A stretch of DNA of 40,427 nt from an uncultured Chlorobiaceae bacterium (GTDB lineage Bacteria; Bacteroidota; Chlorobiia; Chlorobiales; Chlorobiaceae), in contig CAIXLG010000099.1 of the NCBI GenBank assembly GCA_903920215.1, forward strand, positions 1-40,427, read 5' to 3'. The notes beneath the pieces are model-generated. The model was not told the DNA's origin. It made no database searches and worked only from the letters and a program-made list of their open reading frames with translations. Of this stretch, positions 1 through 8,723 are shown one piece after another; position 1 is the first letter of the stretch; every line of letters begins with the position of its first letter. The position numbers were made by a program, and so were the translations under genes.

Positions 1-768
1 AAGGGTAAATGACCCTATCCCCTGCAGGCTGGCAATAAGAGGAACACCGCCGGCAAGCAGCATGCTGCGGTATCCGTCGATGCCGACAAACGCAGTCGTG
101 GCATGTCGGGCCGACTGGGCTATAATTACCGCCAGCTGCCCCGGAGTAAAATGGTGTAAACTTTGCGCCATAACCACAATATCAAATTCACCCTTCTCCA
201 ACTCGTTCATGGCAAACGCATTGAGCAACCGGAAGCTGACTGGAAGTTTTTTTTTCGCAGCTATGCCATTTCCCTCCTCAATAAAAGCAGGCACAATATC
301 CGAAGCGGTAATGCGCACATTGAGATTTTTTTGCTTTACCGTCTCAGCGAGTGCGAAAGCAAGACCTCCTGCACCGCTTGCCAGTTCCAGCACCCTTACC
401 TCCCTTTTGGCGTGGTGAGCAACCTCGGTAATTAATGGTAAAAGAGTATCGATATATCGGGGGTAGAGTTGCATCATCACGTTTTGCCGATCCAAAGCCT
501 GCACCATGTCAAGTTTTTCGCTTTCGGTCAGGTCCGGCATGTCCATAAGTTCCTGATCCGAGGTACGTATTGCTGTGTCAAGAAGTTCAAGCAGCAAAAA
601 AAATCCACCAAGCTCCTGAGAAGCTGCGAAACGTAGATCAAAAAAACGAGCAACAGCTTCGTCAGCTTTACGATTCAAATCATCCATATTCAGGAATCCT
701 GCGAAGAAATTCCCCGAAGAACGCAGATTCCCCAAGGCTTTATAACCGGCGGTTTTCAGCTGCAGCAT
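1..768 (-). CDS. Class I SAM-dependent methyltransferase, 3' end outside window
   Basis: An open frame of 256 codons runs from ATG at 768 to the left edge with no stop, so the C-terminus is missing. Around residues 125-140 it has a glycine-rich motif I (VLELASGAGGLAFAL), followed by an acidic loop and a later segment DIVVMAQSLHHFTPGQL. This is the usual class I Rossmann methyltransferase pattern. The first ~110 residues are helical and could be a substrate or dimerisation domain. The gene is divergent from the radical SAM gene at 960 with a short shared upstream region, so the two may be co-controlled. The substrate is not evident. The start has no strong ribosome binding site. Confidence 0.8.
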   Translation of the reverse strand, partial: MLQLKTAGYKALGNLRSSGNFFAGFLNMDDLNRKADEAVARFFDLRFAASQELGGFFLLLELLDTAIRTSDQELMDMPDLTESEKLDMVQALDRQNVMMQLYPRYIDTLLPLITEVAHHAKREVRVLELASGAGGLAFALAETVKQKNLNVRITASDIVPAFIEEGNGIAAKKKLPVSFRLLNAFAMNELEKGEFDIVVMAQSLHHFTPGQLAVIIAQSARHATTAFVGIDGYRSMLLAGGVPLIASLQGIGSFTL

Positions 769-959
769 AATAGATATGATCCGGTTTATTAAGGGGTTTC
801 TCCAAATTTCCAATATTTCTGTCAATATACACAGCCTCGGTGTTGTTTAGAAAAATCACGGTATCAATTCTGTATTCACCGGCTTGTCATGTGAAAACGT
901 CTATAATGCGTATATTTAAAAAATTGGTACTCGAAAATAAGGTTCAAGATCAAGGTCTT

Positions 960-2783
960 ATGGCATATTTTAACCACCTCTGCCTCGTAGAAGCCCCACA
1001 GACCATTATTATACCCTTTCCCCGGTTTATCACCGACTGCATCGGTGTCTGCTATCTTGCCGCGGCAGTCGAGCATGATGTCGAAAGTCTGGTTATGCCT
1101 GACAACTTCTATAATGACGGAGTGTTCGATAGTCTGCGTTCGCTTTTGAAAAAAAGTCCCATAGACTTGGTTGCCATCTCCTCAATGACCGGAGCCTTCA
1201 ACCAGGCGGAACGGCTTGCCCGAATTGCCAAAGAGGCTGGTAAATTCGTTGTCATGGGCGGGTTCCATCCAACCGCATTGCCTGAAGAAGTCCTCAAGCT
1301 CTCCTCTGTTGATGTTGTTGTCATTGGCGAGGGCGAAGAGACCTTCAGGGAGCTGGTGCTCAAAGGCCCATCCCGTGACGTAAAAGGCCTTGCTTACCGC
1401 GAAGGCGGCGGCATTGTTTACACTGGTCAGAGGGAGGTCATTGCCAATATTGACTCTATTCGTTTCCCGATGCGCTCTCTTCGTCCAGACCGATATGGAG
1501 AAAAAGGTAGTGCTTACTCTATTGATACTATCTATACCTCAAGGGGGTGCCCGTGGTCATGCTCTTTTTGTGCCAATGACCAGATGCATAAAGGCTGGAG
1601 AGGCAGAAGCGCCGAAAATGTTGTTGAAGAGATTGCCCTTCTGCACGATCCCAACAATAAAAAGCTTATTAAAATCTGGGATGCCAACTTCCTTACCAAC
1701 ATCGGCAGGGCGGAAAAAATCTGTGACATGATGATTGAAAGGGGATTGACCAATTTCCGCATCATGACGGAATCCAGGGCAAAAGATCTTGTCAGAGCAG
1801 AACGGATTCTCGACAAGCTTCGCCGAATAGGGTTAAGCAAAGTAGGTCTTGGCATTGAAAGCCCGAACGAAGCTACTCTTGCCCTTATGAACAAAAAAAA
1901 CAGCCTTGGTGACGTAGCCCGTGCCATAGAGCTTTGCAGCAAAAACAGTATCGGTGCCGAAGGATATTTCATCATCGGTCACTATACCGAAAATATCCAG
2001 GACACCATTCTCTACCCGGAGTTTGCAAAATCGCTTGGTCTCCGGCAGGCTCTTTTCATGATCATGACACCCTATCCAGGCACCGGGATCTACCATGAGT
2101 ATAAAAACGAAGGGAAAATCCGTTCATTTGACTGGGATCTCTACAATAACTACTGCCCGGTCATCGAGACCCGCAGCATGGACGGTGATACTCTCATTGC
2201 CATGCTGGCATACTGCAATGTTGCCTTCAATCGCTACAAGTCAGCAATGAAGCGTAACAGCACCAATGCAGTGCTCCTGAGTTTCCTGATTGACCTTTTT
2301 CAGCTCAGCTGGCTCATGAGGGTCAACAAAAACCTTTCAAACAAGCAGATCTGCGATCTTTTGTTCAATGCCCTTTTAAGGTTTCTTGATCACGAACATG
2401 GCGTTATAGAACAGCCCGCCACAGCTAAATGCAAACCCCTGCAAAATCCCATTGCTCTCCGGATAGTGCACTCCTCAGGTAAATGCATTGATTATTCTCT
2501 TTCAGAGCGGGCAGGTAATCGGGTGCTTTCCATGAAGATTATACAAAATAATCAGCCTTTTACCGGTACCCAGATAAGGCTTGATGAACTTATAGAGTGT
2601 GCCTGCGGTGTCTCTATGGATAAACTCATGAGCGTTCTCTATAGAAACGAGTGGATGCGCAACAATCCCGGACGAATGACAGGGTTACTCTTATCCCTTT
2701 TAACGGATCGTGAAGTTGTCGGTTTTGCTGCAAAACTTATCAAACTCTTTTTTGGTTCATATCGTAAAAGCAGCAGCTTGTAG
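960..2783 (+). CDS. B12-binding-type radical SAM protein
   Basis: Radical SAM enzyme of about 607 residues. The N-terminal ~140 residues form a cobalamin-binding-like Rossmann domain, with GGFHPTALPEEVL and VIGEGEETFREL typical of the BchE/HpnJ-like superfamily. The 4Fe-4S/SAM motif is CPWSCSFC (CxxxCxxC) around residue 200, and a TIM-barrel core follows (GLGIESPNEATL, YFIIGHYTEN). The C-terminal ~180 residues are not recognisable. Starts at GTG 840, ATG 906 or ATG 960 are all in frame. I chose 960 because only it has a purine-rich AAGG just upstream and because the conserved domain starts right after it. Members modify tetrapyrroles or lipids, often as methylases or cyclases; the substrate here is unknown. 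Confidence 0.85.
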   Translation: MAYFNHLCLVEAPQTIIIPFPRFITDCIGVCYLAAAVEHDVESLVMPDNFYNDGVFDSLRSLLKKSPIDLVAISSMTGAFNQAERLARIAKEAGKFVVMGGFHPTALPEEVLKLSSVDVVVIGEGEETFRELVLKGPSRDVKGLAYREGGGIVYTGQREVIANIDSIRFPMRSLRPDRYGEKGSAYSIDTIYTSRGCPWSCSFCANDQMHKGWRGRSAENVVEEIALLHDPNNKKLIKIWDANFLTNIGRAEKICDMMIERGLTNFRIMTESRAKDLVRAERILDKLRRIGLSKVGLGIESPNEATLALMNKKNSLGDVARAIELCSKNSIGAEGYFIIGHYTENIQDTILYPEFAKSLGLRQALFMIMTPYPGTGIYHEYKNEGKIRSFDWDLYNNYCPVIETRSMDGDTLIAMLAYCNVAFNRYKSAMKRNSTNAVLLSFLIDLFQLSWLMRVNKNLSNKQICDLLFNALLRFLDHEHGVIEQPATAKCKPLQNPIALRIVHSSGKCIDYSLSERAGNRVLSMKIIQNNQPFTGTQIRLDELIECACGVSMDKLMSVLYRNEWMRNNPGRMTGLLLSLLTDREVVGFAAKLIKLFFGSYRKSSSL

Positions 2784-2795
2784 AGAGCTCTATCA

Positions 2796-2809
2796 ATGAT
2801 TATAATCAT
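2796..2809. repeat. 14-bp perfect palindrome between radical SAM gene and NusG-like gene
   Basis: The sequence ATGATTATAATCAT is its own reverse complement. It sits 12 bp past the radical SAM stop and just before the NusG-like gene. A second weak inverted repeat, CATTCA-tcgtt-TGAATG, follows at once. It could be an operator or part of a weak terminator; no T-run follows. Confidence 0.4.
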
Positions 2810-2920
2810 CCATTCATCGTTTGAATGAATGATATCCGTAGTTATTTTATTATAAATAGTAGCATTATCCGTTATGGATTATATGCTTGTATGCTGATCA
2901 AACAACAATTTTTTTGCCGA

Positions 2921-3511
2921 ATGCCAGAAGTTCAGAATTTGCGGTGGTATGCTGTGTATGTAAGGTCTCGTCATGAAAAAAAAGTGCATCAGATGTTGCT
3001 TGAGCGGGATCTTACAAGTTTTCTGCCCTTGATTGAAACATGGAAGCAGTGGAGCGATAGAAAGAAGAAGGTGAGCGATCCGTTGTTCAGGGGTTATGTG
3101 TTTGTCAATATTAACCTTCGCAGGGATAATATTAATGTGCTTGATACTGAAGGGGTGGTGAAGTTTATCGGGATTGGTCGGCATCCTTCGGTCATTGGTG
3201 AAAAAGATATTGATTGGCTGAGAAAGCTGGTTAGGGAACCTGATGCGATACATGGTGTTGTTGTCTCTCTTCCTGCCGGGCAGAGGGTCAGGGTGCTTGC
3301 CGGGCCGTTTAAGGATCTGGAAGGTGTCGTTGTAAAACAGGGCAGAGAGACCAGGATGGTGGTTTATTTCGACACTATTATGCAAGGTGTGGAGGTCAGT
3401 ATTTATCCTGATTTGCTTATGCCGATTTCCAGTGTGGCAAAGCCTGGTAATGGCAATTCTTCAGAGCACAGCGCTATTATAGGCGTCGAAAAGCATTTTC
3501 TTCGGTTGTAA
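2921..3511 (+). CDS. NusG/RfaH-like (UpxY-type) transcription antitermination factor
   Basis: About 196 residues from ATG 2921. The N-terminal NGN domain starts with the family signature RWYAVYVRSRHEKKV, then a SFLPLIETWKQWSDR segment and PLFRGYVFVNI. The C-terminal part carries a KOW module (PAGQRVRVLAGPFKDLEGVVV). The family binds RNA polymerase and suppresses pausing or termination. It is shorter in context than housekeeping NusG loci, which sit beside secE and rplK; here the neighbours are a radical SAM gene and an MFS transporter. That points to a specialised paralogue of the RfaH/UpxY/LoaP kind. In-frame ATGs also exist at 2825 and 2891. The later one was chosen because the NGN domain begins 8 residues after it. 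No good ribosome binding site is seen. Confidence 0.85.
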   Translation: MPEVQNLRWYAVYVRSRHEKKVHQMLLERDLTSFLPLIETWKQWSDRKKKVSDPLFRGYVFVNINLRRDNINVLDTEGVVKFIGIGRHPSVIGEKDIDWLRKLVREPDAIHGVVVSLPAGQRVRVLAGPFKDLEGVVVKQGRETRMVVYFDTIMQGVEVSIYPDLLMPISSVAKPGNGNSSEHSAIIGVEKHFLRL

Positions 3512-3561
3512 AACTCTTGGAATGGGAGTGAAGTGATAAAAAAACCTTAAAGGAGATTTTT

Positions 3562-4803
3562 TTGCAACATAAGGAACATGCATCGATTCGCGATATTTTC
3601 AGTCTGCCTGTGATTGTGGCGGCTCTGGGTTATTTTGTCGATATCTATGACTTGGTGCTTTTCAGCATTGTCAGGGTGCCGAGTCTCAAATCCTTCGGGC
3701 TTTCAGGGAAGGAACTGATAGATTACGGTGTATACTTGCTGAATATGCAGATGATCGGCATGCTGGTCGGTGGAATTCTCTGGGGTTGGCTTGGCGATAA
3801 AAAGGGTCGTCTGAAAATTATGTTTGCCTCTATTCTTCTCTATTCCATTGCCAATATTGCGAATGGCTTTGTTTCATCACTTCCGGCTTATGCTGCTTTG
3901 CGGTTTATTGCCGGTGTTGGTCTTGCCGGAGAACTTGGGGCGGGTATTACCCTTGTTTCGGAGGTGCTGCACACAAGGATAAGAGGATACGGTACAATGC
4001 TGGTTGCCTCGATCGGGGTATCAGGAGCTATTCTGGCTAACGTTGTGGCTCATGCTTATGAGTGGCATAATGCTTTTTTTATCGGAGGTGGTCTCGGACT
4101 CCTCCTTCTTGCAGCACGGGTGAAGGTTGCCGAGTCGGGGATGTTTAAGGCAATGGAGGAAAAAACCGGAGTCAGTCGGGGGAATATGCTTGCCTTGTTT
4201 ACTGATCGTAACAGGTTTTTTCGTTACCTAAACTCAATTATGATCGGGGTACCGATTTGGTTCGTGGTTGGGGTACTGATTACTTTTTCACCTGAATTTG
4301 CTGCAGAACTTCATATTACCGGGCCGGTTTCAGCCGGAAACTCGGTTATGTATTGTTATCTCGGGCTTGTGTTTGGAGATCTTTCAAGTGGACTGCTGAG
4401 CCAGCTGCTGCAGAGCAGGAAAAAGGTCATTCTTTTGTTTATGCTGCTTTCGGTCGGAGCAGTTGCGCTCTATTTTCTGCAAGGGCAGAGCAGCCCGCAA
4501 TTCTTTTACCTGGTCTGTGCCGCCCTTGGTTTTGCCGGTGGCTACTGGGCTATTTTTGTCACCGTTGCAGCCGAACAGTTCGGTACAAATCTGCGTGCAA
4601 CCGTTGCAACAACGGTTCCAAATCTTGTTCGCGGGATGGTGGTGCCGATTACCATGCTGTTTCAGTTCTGCCGGAGCTTTCTGGGGCTCGAATCAGGCGC
4701 ATTGCTGGTCGGAGCACTTTGCAGTATAGCTGCCTTCTTCTCACTTGCCGCCCTTGAAGAGACCTTTCACAAGGACCTTGATTATTACGAAGAATTTATC
4801 TGA
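3562..4803 (+). CDS. MFS transporter
   Basis: A 413-residue, strongly hydrophobic protein with about 12 predicted membrane segments. The loop 2-3 MFS signature GWLGDKKGRLK lies at about residue 75, and an acidic/glycine helix-4 motif GVGLAGELGAGITL follows, as in sugar/aromatic-acid:H+ symporters. The start is TTG 3562, supported by a strong AAGGAG eight bases upstream (3549-3554). It lies 50 bp after the NusG-like gene on the same strand, so the two may be one transcript. It converges on DUF2442 with only 14 bp between. The substrate cannot be told from sequence alone. Confidence 0.85.
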   Translation: MQHKEHASIRDIFSLPVIVAALGYFVDIYDLVLFSIVRVPSLKSFGLSGKELIDYGVYLLNMQMIGMLVGGILWGWLGDKKGRLKIMFASILLYSIANIANGFVSSLPAYAALRFIAGVGLAGELGAGITLVSEVLHTRIRGYGTMLVASIGVSGAILANVVAHAYEWHNAFFIGGGLGLLLLAARVKVAESGMFKAMEEKTGVSRGNMLALFTDRNRFFRYLNSIMIGVPIWFVVGVLITFSPEFAAELHITGPVSAGNSVMYCYLGLVFGDLSSGLLSQLLQSRKKVILLFMLLSVGAVALYFLQGQSSPQFFYLVCAALGFAGGYWAIFVTVAAEQFGTNLRATVATTVPNLVRGMVVPITMLFQFCRSFLGLESGALLVGALCSIAAFFSLAALEETFHKDLDYYEEFI

Positions 4804-4817
4804 AGGAAGGGGTAGTC

Positions 4818-5090
4818 TCAGGCTGATTTTTTTCTTTTTGATCTTTGTGCAGGCAGTCCATAAAGCATGCCTTCGGCACTGATATCTTCATCAATATCTG
4901 GCCAGTGGATGCCGATGCCGTTGCCGATGATTTCGAAGTTTTTTCGCTGTTTTGTCGATGCCTCAGACAAGCGCCATGACCATGTCAAGGGAACACTTAT
5001 TGTTCGGCCATCTTCAAGAATCGCAGCAATCATATCATTCGTTATTTCGACAGCATTGATTCGGGGTTCACTATTGACCGCAGTGTTCAT
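4818..5090 (-). CDS. DUF2442 family protein
   Basis: 90 residues matching the DUF2442 pattern: DGRTISVPLTWSWRL in the middle, then the typical GIHWPDIDEDIS and the end EGMLYGLPA. In other genomes this family usually follows a DUF4160 gene, and the pair is widely suspected to act as a toxin-antitoxin-like module, though that function is not firmly established. Here the expected DUF4160 gene is directly upstream and overlaps by 20 bp, but it is frameshifted. DUF2442 itself looks complete and so may be an orphan partner. Confidence 0.8.
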   Translation of the reverse strand: MNTAVNSEPRINAVEITNDMIAAILEDGRTISVPLTWSWRLSEASTKQRKNFEIIGNGIGIHWPDIDEDISAEGMLYGLPAQRSKRKKSA

Positions 5091-5309
5091 GCCAGCAATT
5101 TTTTATGAGGTTGTTTTTAAGTCGAATCTGTTTGTATATCGTGTTGAGTTCTTTCGATGAGAATCCGTAGTTTTTTGCTAATGAAACAGGTTCTATCCAA
5201 AATTTACAGATTTTGTTGCCCTTACTGACATGCACATGCATCTGTTCATTACAATCAAAGCTAAAGAAAAAAATCTGAATCCATTCGAAAGTTCCTTAAG
5301 AGTAGGCAT
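5071..5309 (-). pseudogene. DUF4160 gene with one-base frameshift in a poly-T run
   Basis: From ATG 5309 the frame reads MPTLKELSNGFRFF and then runs out of register. After the homopolymer the next frame reads FSFDCNEQMHVHVSKGNK, then KFWIEPVSLAKNYGFSSKEL and on to TAG at 5071. Joined, these give an 79-residue DUF4160 protein with its hallmark MHVHV and GFSSKEL motifs. The plus-strand A-run at 5267-5273 has seven bases; eight would restore the frame. The 3' end overlaps the DUF2442 start, as in intact pairs. It could be a real mutation, a slippage-regulated gene or a sequencing error in the homopolymer. Confidence 0.8.
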
Positions 5310-5392
5310 AGGTATTGAAATTTATTAGTCAAACCTTTTTCAGCCTTACAAGTTACTTTAATTCCAGCCATGTAAATGCAGGACACGCGCCC

Positions 5393-8233
5393 TTATGCTT
5401 GTTGCATTTCCAATTTCAGGAACTGCCCGGTGTAGGAATGTGTCATTTCGGCAATATGTTCCGGTGTGCCTTCTGCAATTATTTTCCCTCCTTCAAAGCC
5501 TCCTTCGGGGCCGATATCTATAATCCAGTCGCTGTTTTTTATGATGTCGAGGTTGTGCTCGATGATAATGACGCTGTTCCCTTTGTCAACGAGTTTGCGG
5601 AGAACTTCAAGCAAGTGCTGAATATCCTGAAAGTGGAGTCCGGTGGTAGGTTCGTCGAGAATATAGAGGGTTTTGCCGGTCTGTATTTTGGCAAGTTCAG
5701 ACGAAAGCTTGATGCGTTGTGCTTCGCCGCCTGAAAGCATGGGTGAGGGCTGGCCAAGCTTGAGGTAGCCGAGTCCGACACTCTGCATGGTGGAAAGGAT
5801 GCGGAGGATGCGGGGAAAGTCGGTAAAGAATTCTGCAGCCTCCGTAATAGTCATCTCAAGCACATCGGCAATCGATTTACCGCGATATTTAACCAGTAAG
5901 GTTTCACGGTTATATCGCTCTCCCTTGCAGTTTTCGCATTGCACATAGACATCAGGCAGAAAGTTCATTTCGATTTTCCGGGTTCCAGCTCCCTGGCACA
6001 CTTCACACCGGCCGCCTTTGACATTAAAGCTGAACCGTCCTGCTTTGTATCCCCTTATCTGCGCTTCAGGCAGGCGGGTAAAGAAGTCACGGATAAAGGT
6101 GAATGTTCCGGTATAGGTAGCCGGATTGGAGCGGGGTGTTCGGCCGATCGGCGACTGGTCAACATTAACGACCTTGTCGATATTGTTTATTCCTTCAATG
6201 CTGTCGAAAGGATACGTCACCAGTTTTGACCGGTAGAAGTGGCGAGCAAGAATAGGAAACAGTGTTTCGTTGATGATTGTTGATTTTCCTGATCCGCTGA
6301 CACCGGTAATGCTGACGAGTGAGCGCAGTGGAATAGTGATGTCAATGTTCTGGAGGTTGTTCCCGCGACATCCTTTTAAACGAATGAATTGCTGCTCTTC
6401 CGTAGTATTTTTATCCTCTCCCTTGAAACAGACCTGCAGCACACCGGAAAGGTACTTGGCTGTCAGTGAGTTAGGGTCAAGGGATGTGGCGGCTCCCTGA
6501 GCGACGATTTCTCCGCCGTATTCTCCCGCACCGGGCCCGAGATCGATGATTTCATCAGCCTCAAGCATCGTATCCTTGTCGTGTTCAACAACAAGGACGG
6601 TGTTGCCGAGGTCTCTAAGGCGTTTCAGCGAGGTAATAAGCTTCTGGTTGTCGCGCTGGTGGAGCCCGATGCTCGGTTCATCAAGCACATAGAGAACACC
6701 GCTGAGTTGCGAGCCGAGCTGGGACGCGAGTCTGATACGTTGTGCTTCTCCACCTGAAAGTGTTTGTGAGCTTCTGTCAAGGGAGAGATAGCTGAGCCCG
6801 ACATTGAGCAAAAATTCAATACGTTTGACGATTTCATGTAATATCGGAGTTGCAACAAGCTTCTCTTTTACGGTCAGTTTTTCGGGCAGTGCTGAAAAAA
6901 AAGCAAGGGCTTCCGGTAACGGCAACGCTTCGGATTCGGCTATGTTGAGATCATTCAGTTTGACCAGCAGGCTCTCTTTACGCAGTCTTGCGCCTTTGCA
7001 TTCCGGACAGGGCTGACGGATCATATAGCTTTCAGCCCATTCCCGCACTTTTGGCGTACTGGCATTTTTCCGGATTTCATCAACATGGGGGATTGCTCCC
7101 TGAAAAGGCTGCGGGTAGAGTGTATCATGACCCGAGTAGCTGTAGCTGACGTCAAAAGTTCGGCTGCCTGATCCGTTCATCAGTATATCCAGTGCAGGCT
7201 TTGGAATATCTGCAATCGGGGTGTCAAGGGTGAAGTCGAATTCCCTTGCAATTGCTTTGATCACCTGCCAGAGGTTCCGTTTTCCGGATTTACCGAATGG
7301 ATCAATGCCTCCTTCGTTGAGCGAGAGTGTCCCGTCCGGTACCATCAGTTCGGCTGAAAGCTGCATGAGCTCTCCTAACCCGTTACATGCAGGGCATGCA
7401 CCATAGGGCGAATTGAAGCTGAAGTGGTTTGGTGCGAGTGTATCAACCGGTACGGATCCATCCGAATAGGCATACTGTGTACTGAAAGTCAGTTCTTTCA
7501 GCTCGCTTTCAACTGGTTCACAGATAACAGATGATTTGTGCTCAGACATGTTGATGGCGAGTTTGAGCGCTTTTTTCAGGCGTTCATCACAGTCGGGGCC
7601 GATAACTATACCATCAACAACCAGTTCAATGGAGTGGCTTTTATAGCGTTCGATCTGCATCTCTTTTTCCATTTCCCTGTACTTTCCGTCAACGCGGACC
7701 CGGAGAAACCCTTTGAGCAGCAATCGTTCGAAAAGTTCGCGGTAGTGACCTTTGCGCCCGGTTACGAGAGGTGAAAGTATCTGGATTTTCGTGCCCTCGG
7801 GCAGGGCGAGAATGGCATCAGCGATGCTTTCCTCGCTTTGCTTTTGCAGCATATGTCCGGTGACGGGGTCGTAACGACGGCCTGCTTTGGCATAAAGAAG
7901 ACGGATGAAGTCATGAATTTCTGTGATTGTTCCGACAGTTGAACGGGGCGAGCGGTTCGTACTTTTCTGGTCGATGGAGATGACTGGCGAAAGCCCTTCT
8001 ATAAAATCGACGTCCGGGCGTTCAATGCTGCCGATATACTGTCGGGCATAAGGTGAGAGTGTTTCCATAAACCGGCGTTGTCCTTCGGCATATATGGTGT
8101 CGAAGGCAAGGCTTGATTTGCCTGATCCTGAAAGGCCGGTAATGACTACAAATTTGTTGCGCGGAATATCAAGAGAGATATTTTTAAGGTTGTGAACTCT
8201 TGCTCCCCTGATATTGATATGACTGAATTCCAT
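5393..8233 (-). CDS. uvrA: Excinuclease ABC subunit A
   Basis: A 946-residue UvrA of normal length, the damage-sensing ATPase of nucleotide excision repair. It has the N-terminal Walker [21 protein letters not shown], a zinc module with CPACNGLG, and CPECKGARL ahead of the first ABC signature [11 protein letters not shown]. The second Walker A is [15 protein letters not shown], followed by the second zinc finger (CEVCQGAGT ... CENCKGERY), the signature [11 protein letters not shown] and Walker [13 protein letters not shown]. All catalytic motifs are present. ATG 8233 begins [19 protein letters not shown], typical for the family. The 228-bp upstream region, shared with the divergent Cys-rich ORF, holds an inverted repeat at 8269-8296 that could be an operator. 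Confidence 0.98.
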   Translation of the reverse strand: MEFSHINIRGARVHNLKNISLDIPRNKFVVITGLSGSGKSSLAFDTIYAEGQRRFMETLSPYARQYIGSIERPDVDFIEGLSPVISIDQKSTNRSPRSTVGTITEIHDFIRLLYAKAGRRYDPVTGHMLQKQSEESIADAILALPEGTKIQILSPLVTGRKGHYRELFERLLLKGFLRVRVDGKYREMEKEMQIERYKSHSIELVVDGIVIGPDCDERLKKALKLAINMSEHKSSVICEPVESELKELTFSTQYAYSDGSVPVDTLAPNHFSFNSPYGACPACNGLGELMQLSAELMVPDGTLSLNEGGIDPFGKSGKRNLWQVIKAIAREFDFTLDTPIADIPKPALDILMNGSGSRTFDVSYSYSGHDTLYPQPFQGAIPHVDEIRKNASTPKVREWAESYMIRQPCPECKGARLRKESLLVKLNDLNIAESEALPLPEALAFFSALPEKLTVKEKLVATPILHEIVKRIEFLLNVGLSYLSLDRSSQTLSGGEAQRIRLASQLGSQLSGVLYVLDEPSIGLHQRDNQKLITSLKRLRDLGNTVLVVEHDKDTMLEADEIIDLGPGAGEYGGEIVAQGAATSLDPNSLTAKYLSGVLQVCFKGEDKNTTEEQQFIRLKGCRGNNLQNIDITIPLRSLVSITGVSGSGKSTIINETLFPILARHFYRSKLVTYPFDSIEGINNIDKVVNVDQSPIGRTPRSNPATYTGTFTFIRDFFTRLPEAQIRGYKAGRFSFNVKGGRCEVCQGAGTRKIEMNFLPDVYVQCENCKGERYNRETLLVKYRGKSIADVLEMTITEAAEFFTDFPRILRILSTMQSVGLGYLKLGQPSPMLSGGEAQRIKLSSELAKIQTGKTLYILDEPTTGLHFQDIQHLLEVLRKLVDKGNSVIIIEHNLDIIKNSDWIIDIGPEGGFEGGKIIAEGTPEHIAEMTHSYTGQFLKLEMQQA

Positions 8234-8268
8234 GTGTTTTTTTTGTCTCTCTTTCTTTTTGGCTGCCC

Positions 8269-8296
8269 AAACAGCAATTCTATAATGATGCTGTTT
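8269..8296. promoter_or_regulatory. Inverted repeat over a TATAAT box in the uvrA upstream region
   Basis: AAACAGCA and TGCTGTTT form a perfect 8-bp inverted repeat with a 12-bp spacer that contains TATAAT (8281-8286). It lies 36 bp upstream of the uvrA start. The spacing and the overlap with a -10-like hexamer fit a dimeric repressor operator. A LexA-type role is only a guess from the gene it precedes. Confidence 0.4.
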
Positions 8297-8461
8297 AGCT
8301 CAACCGTAAGATGAAGGCTATGGTTTCTTTTTTATAAAAAAACTTTGTAAAAAATCTTTCTGATTTATATTTGGTTCATCTGTCCGATGCTTATGAAAGT
8401 CAACATCGGATGGATCCTGATTTGATTGAAAAATAACGCAAAACATAAAGCAACATTCAAT

Positions 8462-8620
8462 ATGGAAATTATTTATCAGAAGCAAGCTGAAAAAGGAAAA
8501 CAGTGTCAGGATTGCCAGAGCTTTACTCCAAAGGCTGATAATCCGGAAGCAGGAACTTGTTTTGGCAAGGATGTAGTTGCCGAAGGTGGCTGCATGTTTT
8601 TTAAGAAAAAGGAAGCGTAA
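8462..8620 (+). CDS. Small four-cysteine protein, HiPIP-like spacing
   Basis: A 52-residue protein from ATG 8462 (an in-frame TTG at 8426 would add 12 residues). Four cysteines are spaced CxxC-x13-C-x10-C (QCQDCQSF ... TCFGKDVV ... GGCMFF). This resembles the cluster-binding half of high-potential iron-sulfur proteins, although the loops are shorter. No signal peptide is visible, so it is probably cytoplasmic. It is followed by a heptamer repeat and a bidirectional terminator, so it is likely monocistronic. A small Fe-S or zinc protein is the best guess. The TTG start cannot be ruled out, as neither has a good ribosome binding site. Confidence 0.65.
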   Translation: MEIIYQKQAEKGKQCQDCQSFTPKADNPEAGTCFGKDVVAEGGCMFFKKKEA

Positions 8621-8628
8621 AGAAAGTA

Positions 8629-8661
8629 CTGAGTGCTGAGTGCTGAGTGCTGAGTGCTGAG
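8629..8661. repeat. Heptanucleotide tandem repeat (CTGAGTG)
   Basis: Four exact head-to-tail copies of CTGAGTG and a partial fifth (CTGAG) lie just after the four-Cys ORF stop and six bases before the terminator stem. It is a simple short tandem repeat like the heptameric STRR elements of cyanobacteria. It is non-coding here, and copy number probably varies between strains. Confidence 0.9.
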
Positions 8662-8666
8662 AATAT

Positions 8667-8700
8667 AAAGAGAAAGGCGGCCTTGGCCGCCTTTCTCTTT
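8667..8700. terminator. Bidirectional intrinsic terminator
   Basis: A near-perfect 16-bp stem: AAAGAGAAAGGCGGCC pairs with GGCCGCCTTTCTCTTT around TT. It is GC-rich at the tip with T-rich 3' arms in both directions. It lies between the convergent four-Cys ORF and ppdK and can end both transcripts. Confidence 0.9.
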
Positions 8701-8723
8701 TACCGGGATGTTGTTGTGGTTTG

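Noticed and set aside
62-435. Two plus-strand open frames at the left edge
   Set aside because: They are shadows of the minus-strand methyltransferase, whose motifs are clear in the other sense.
1532-1975. 147-codon minus-strand open frame in the radical SAM gene
   Set aside because: Antisense shadow of the CxxxCxxC region, with low-complexity composition.
8629-8661. Repeat array considered as CRISPR
   Set aside because: Seven-base units without spacers and no cas genes nearby.
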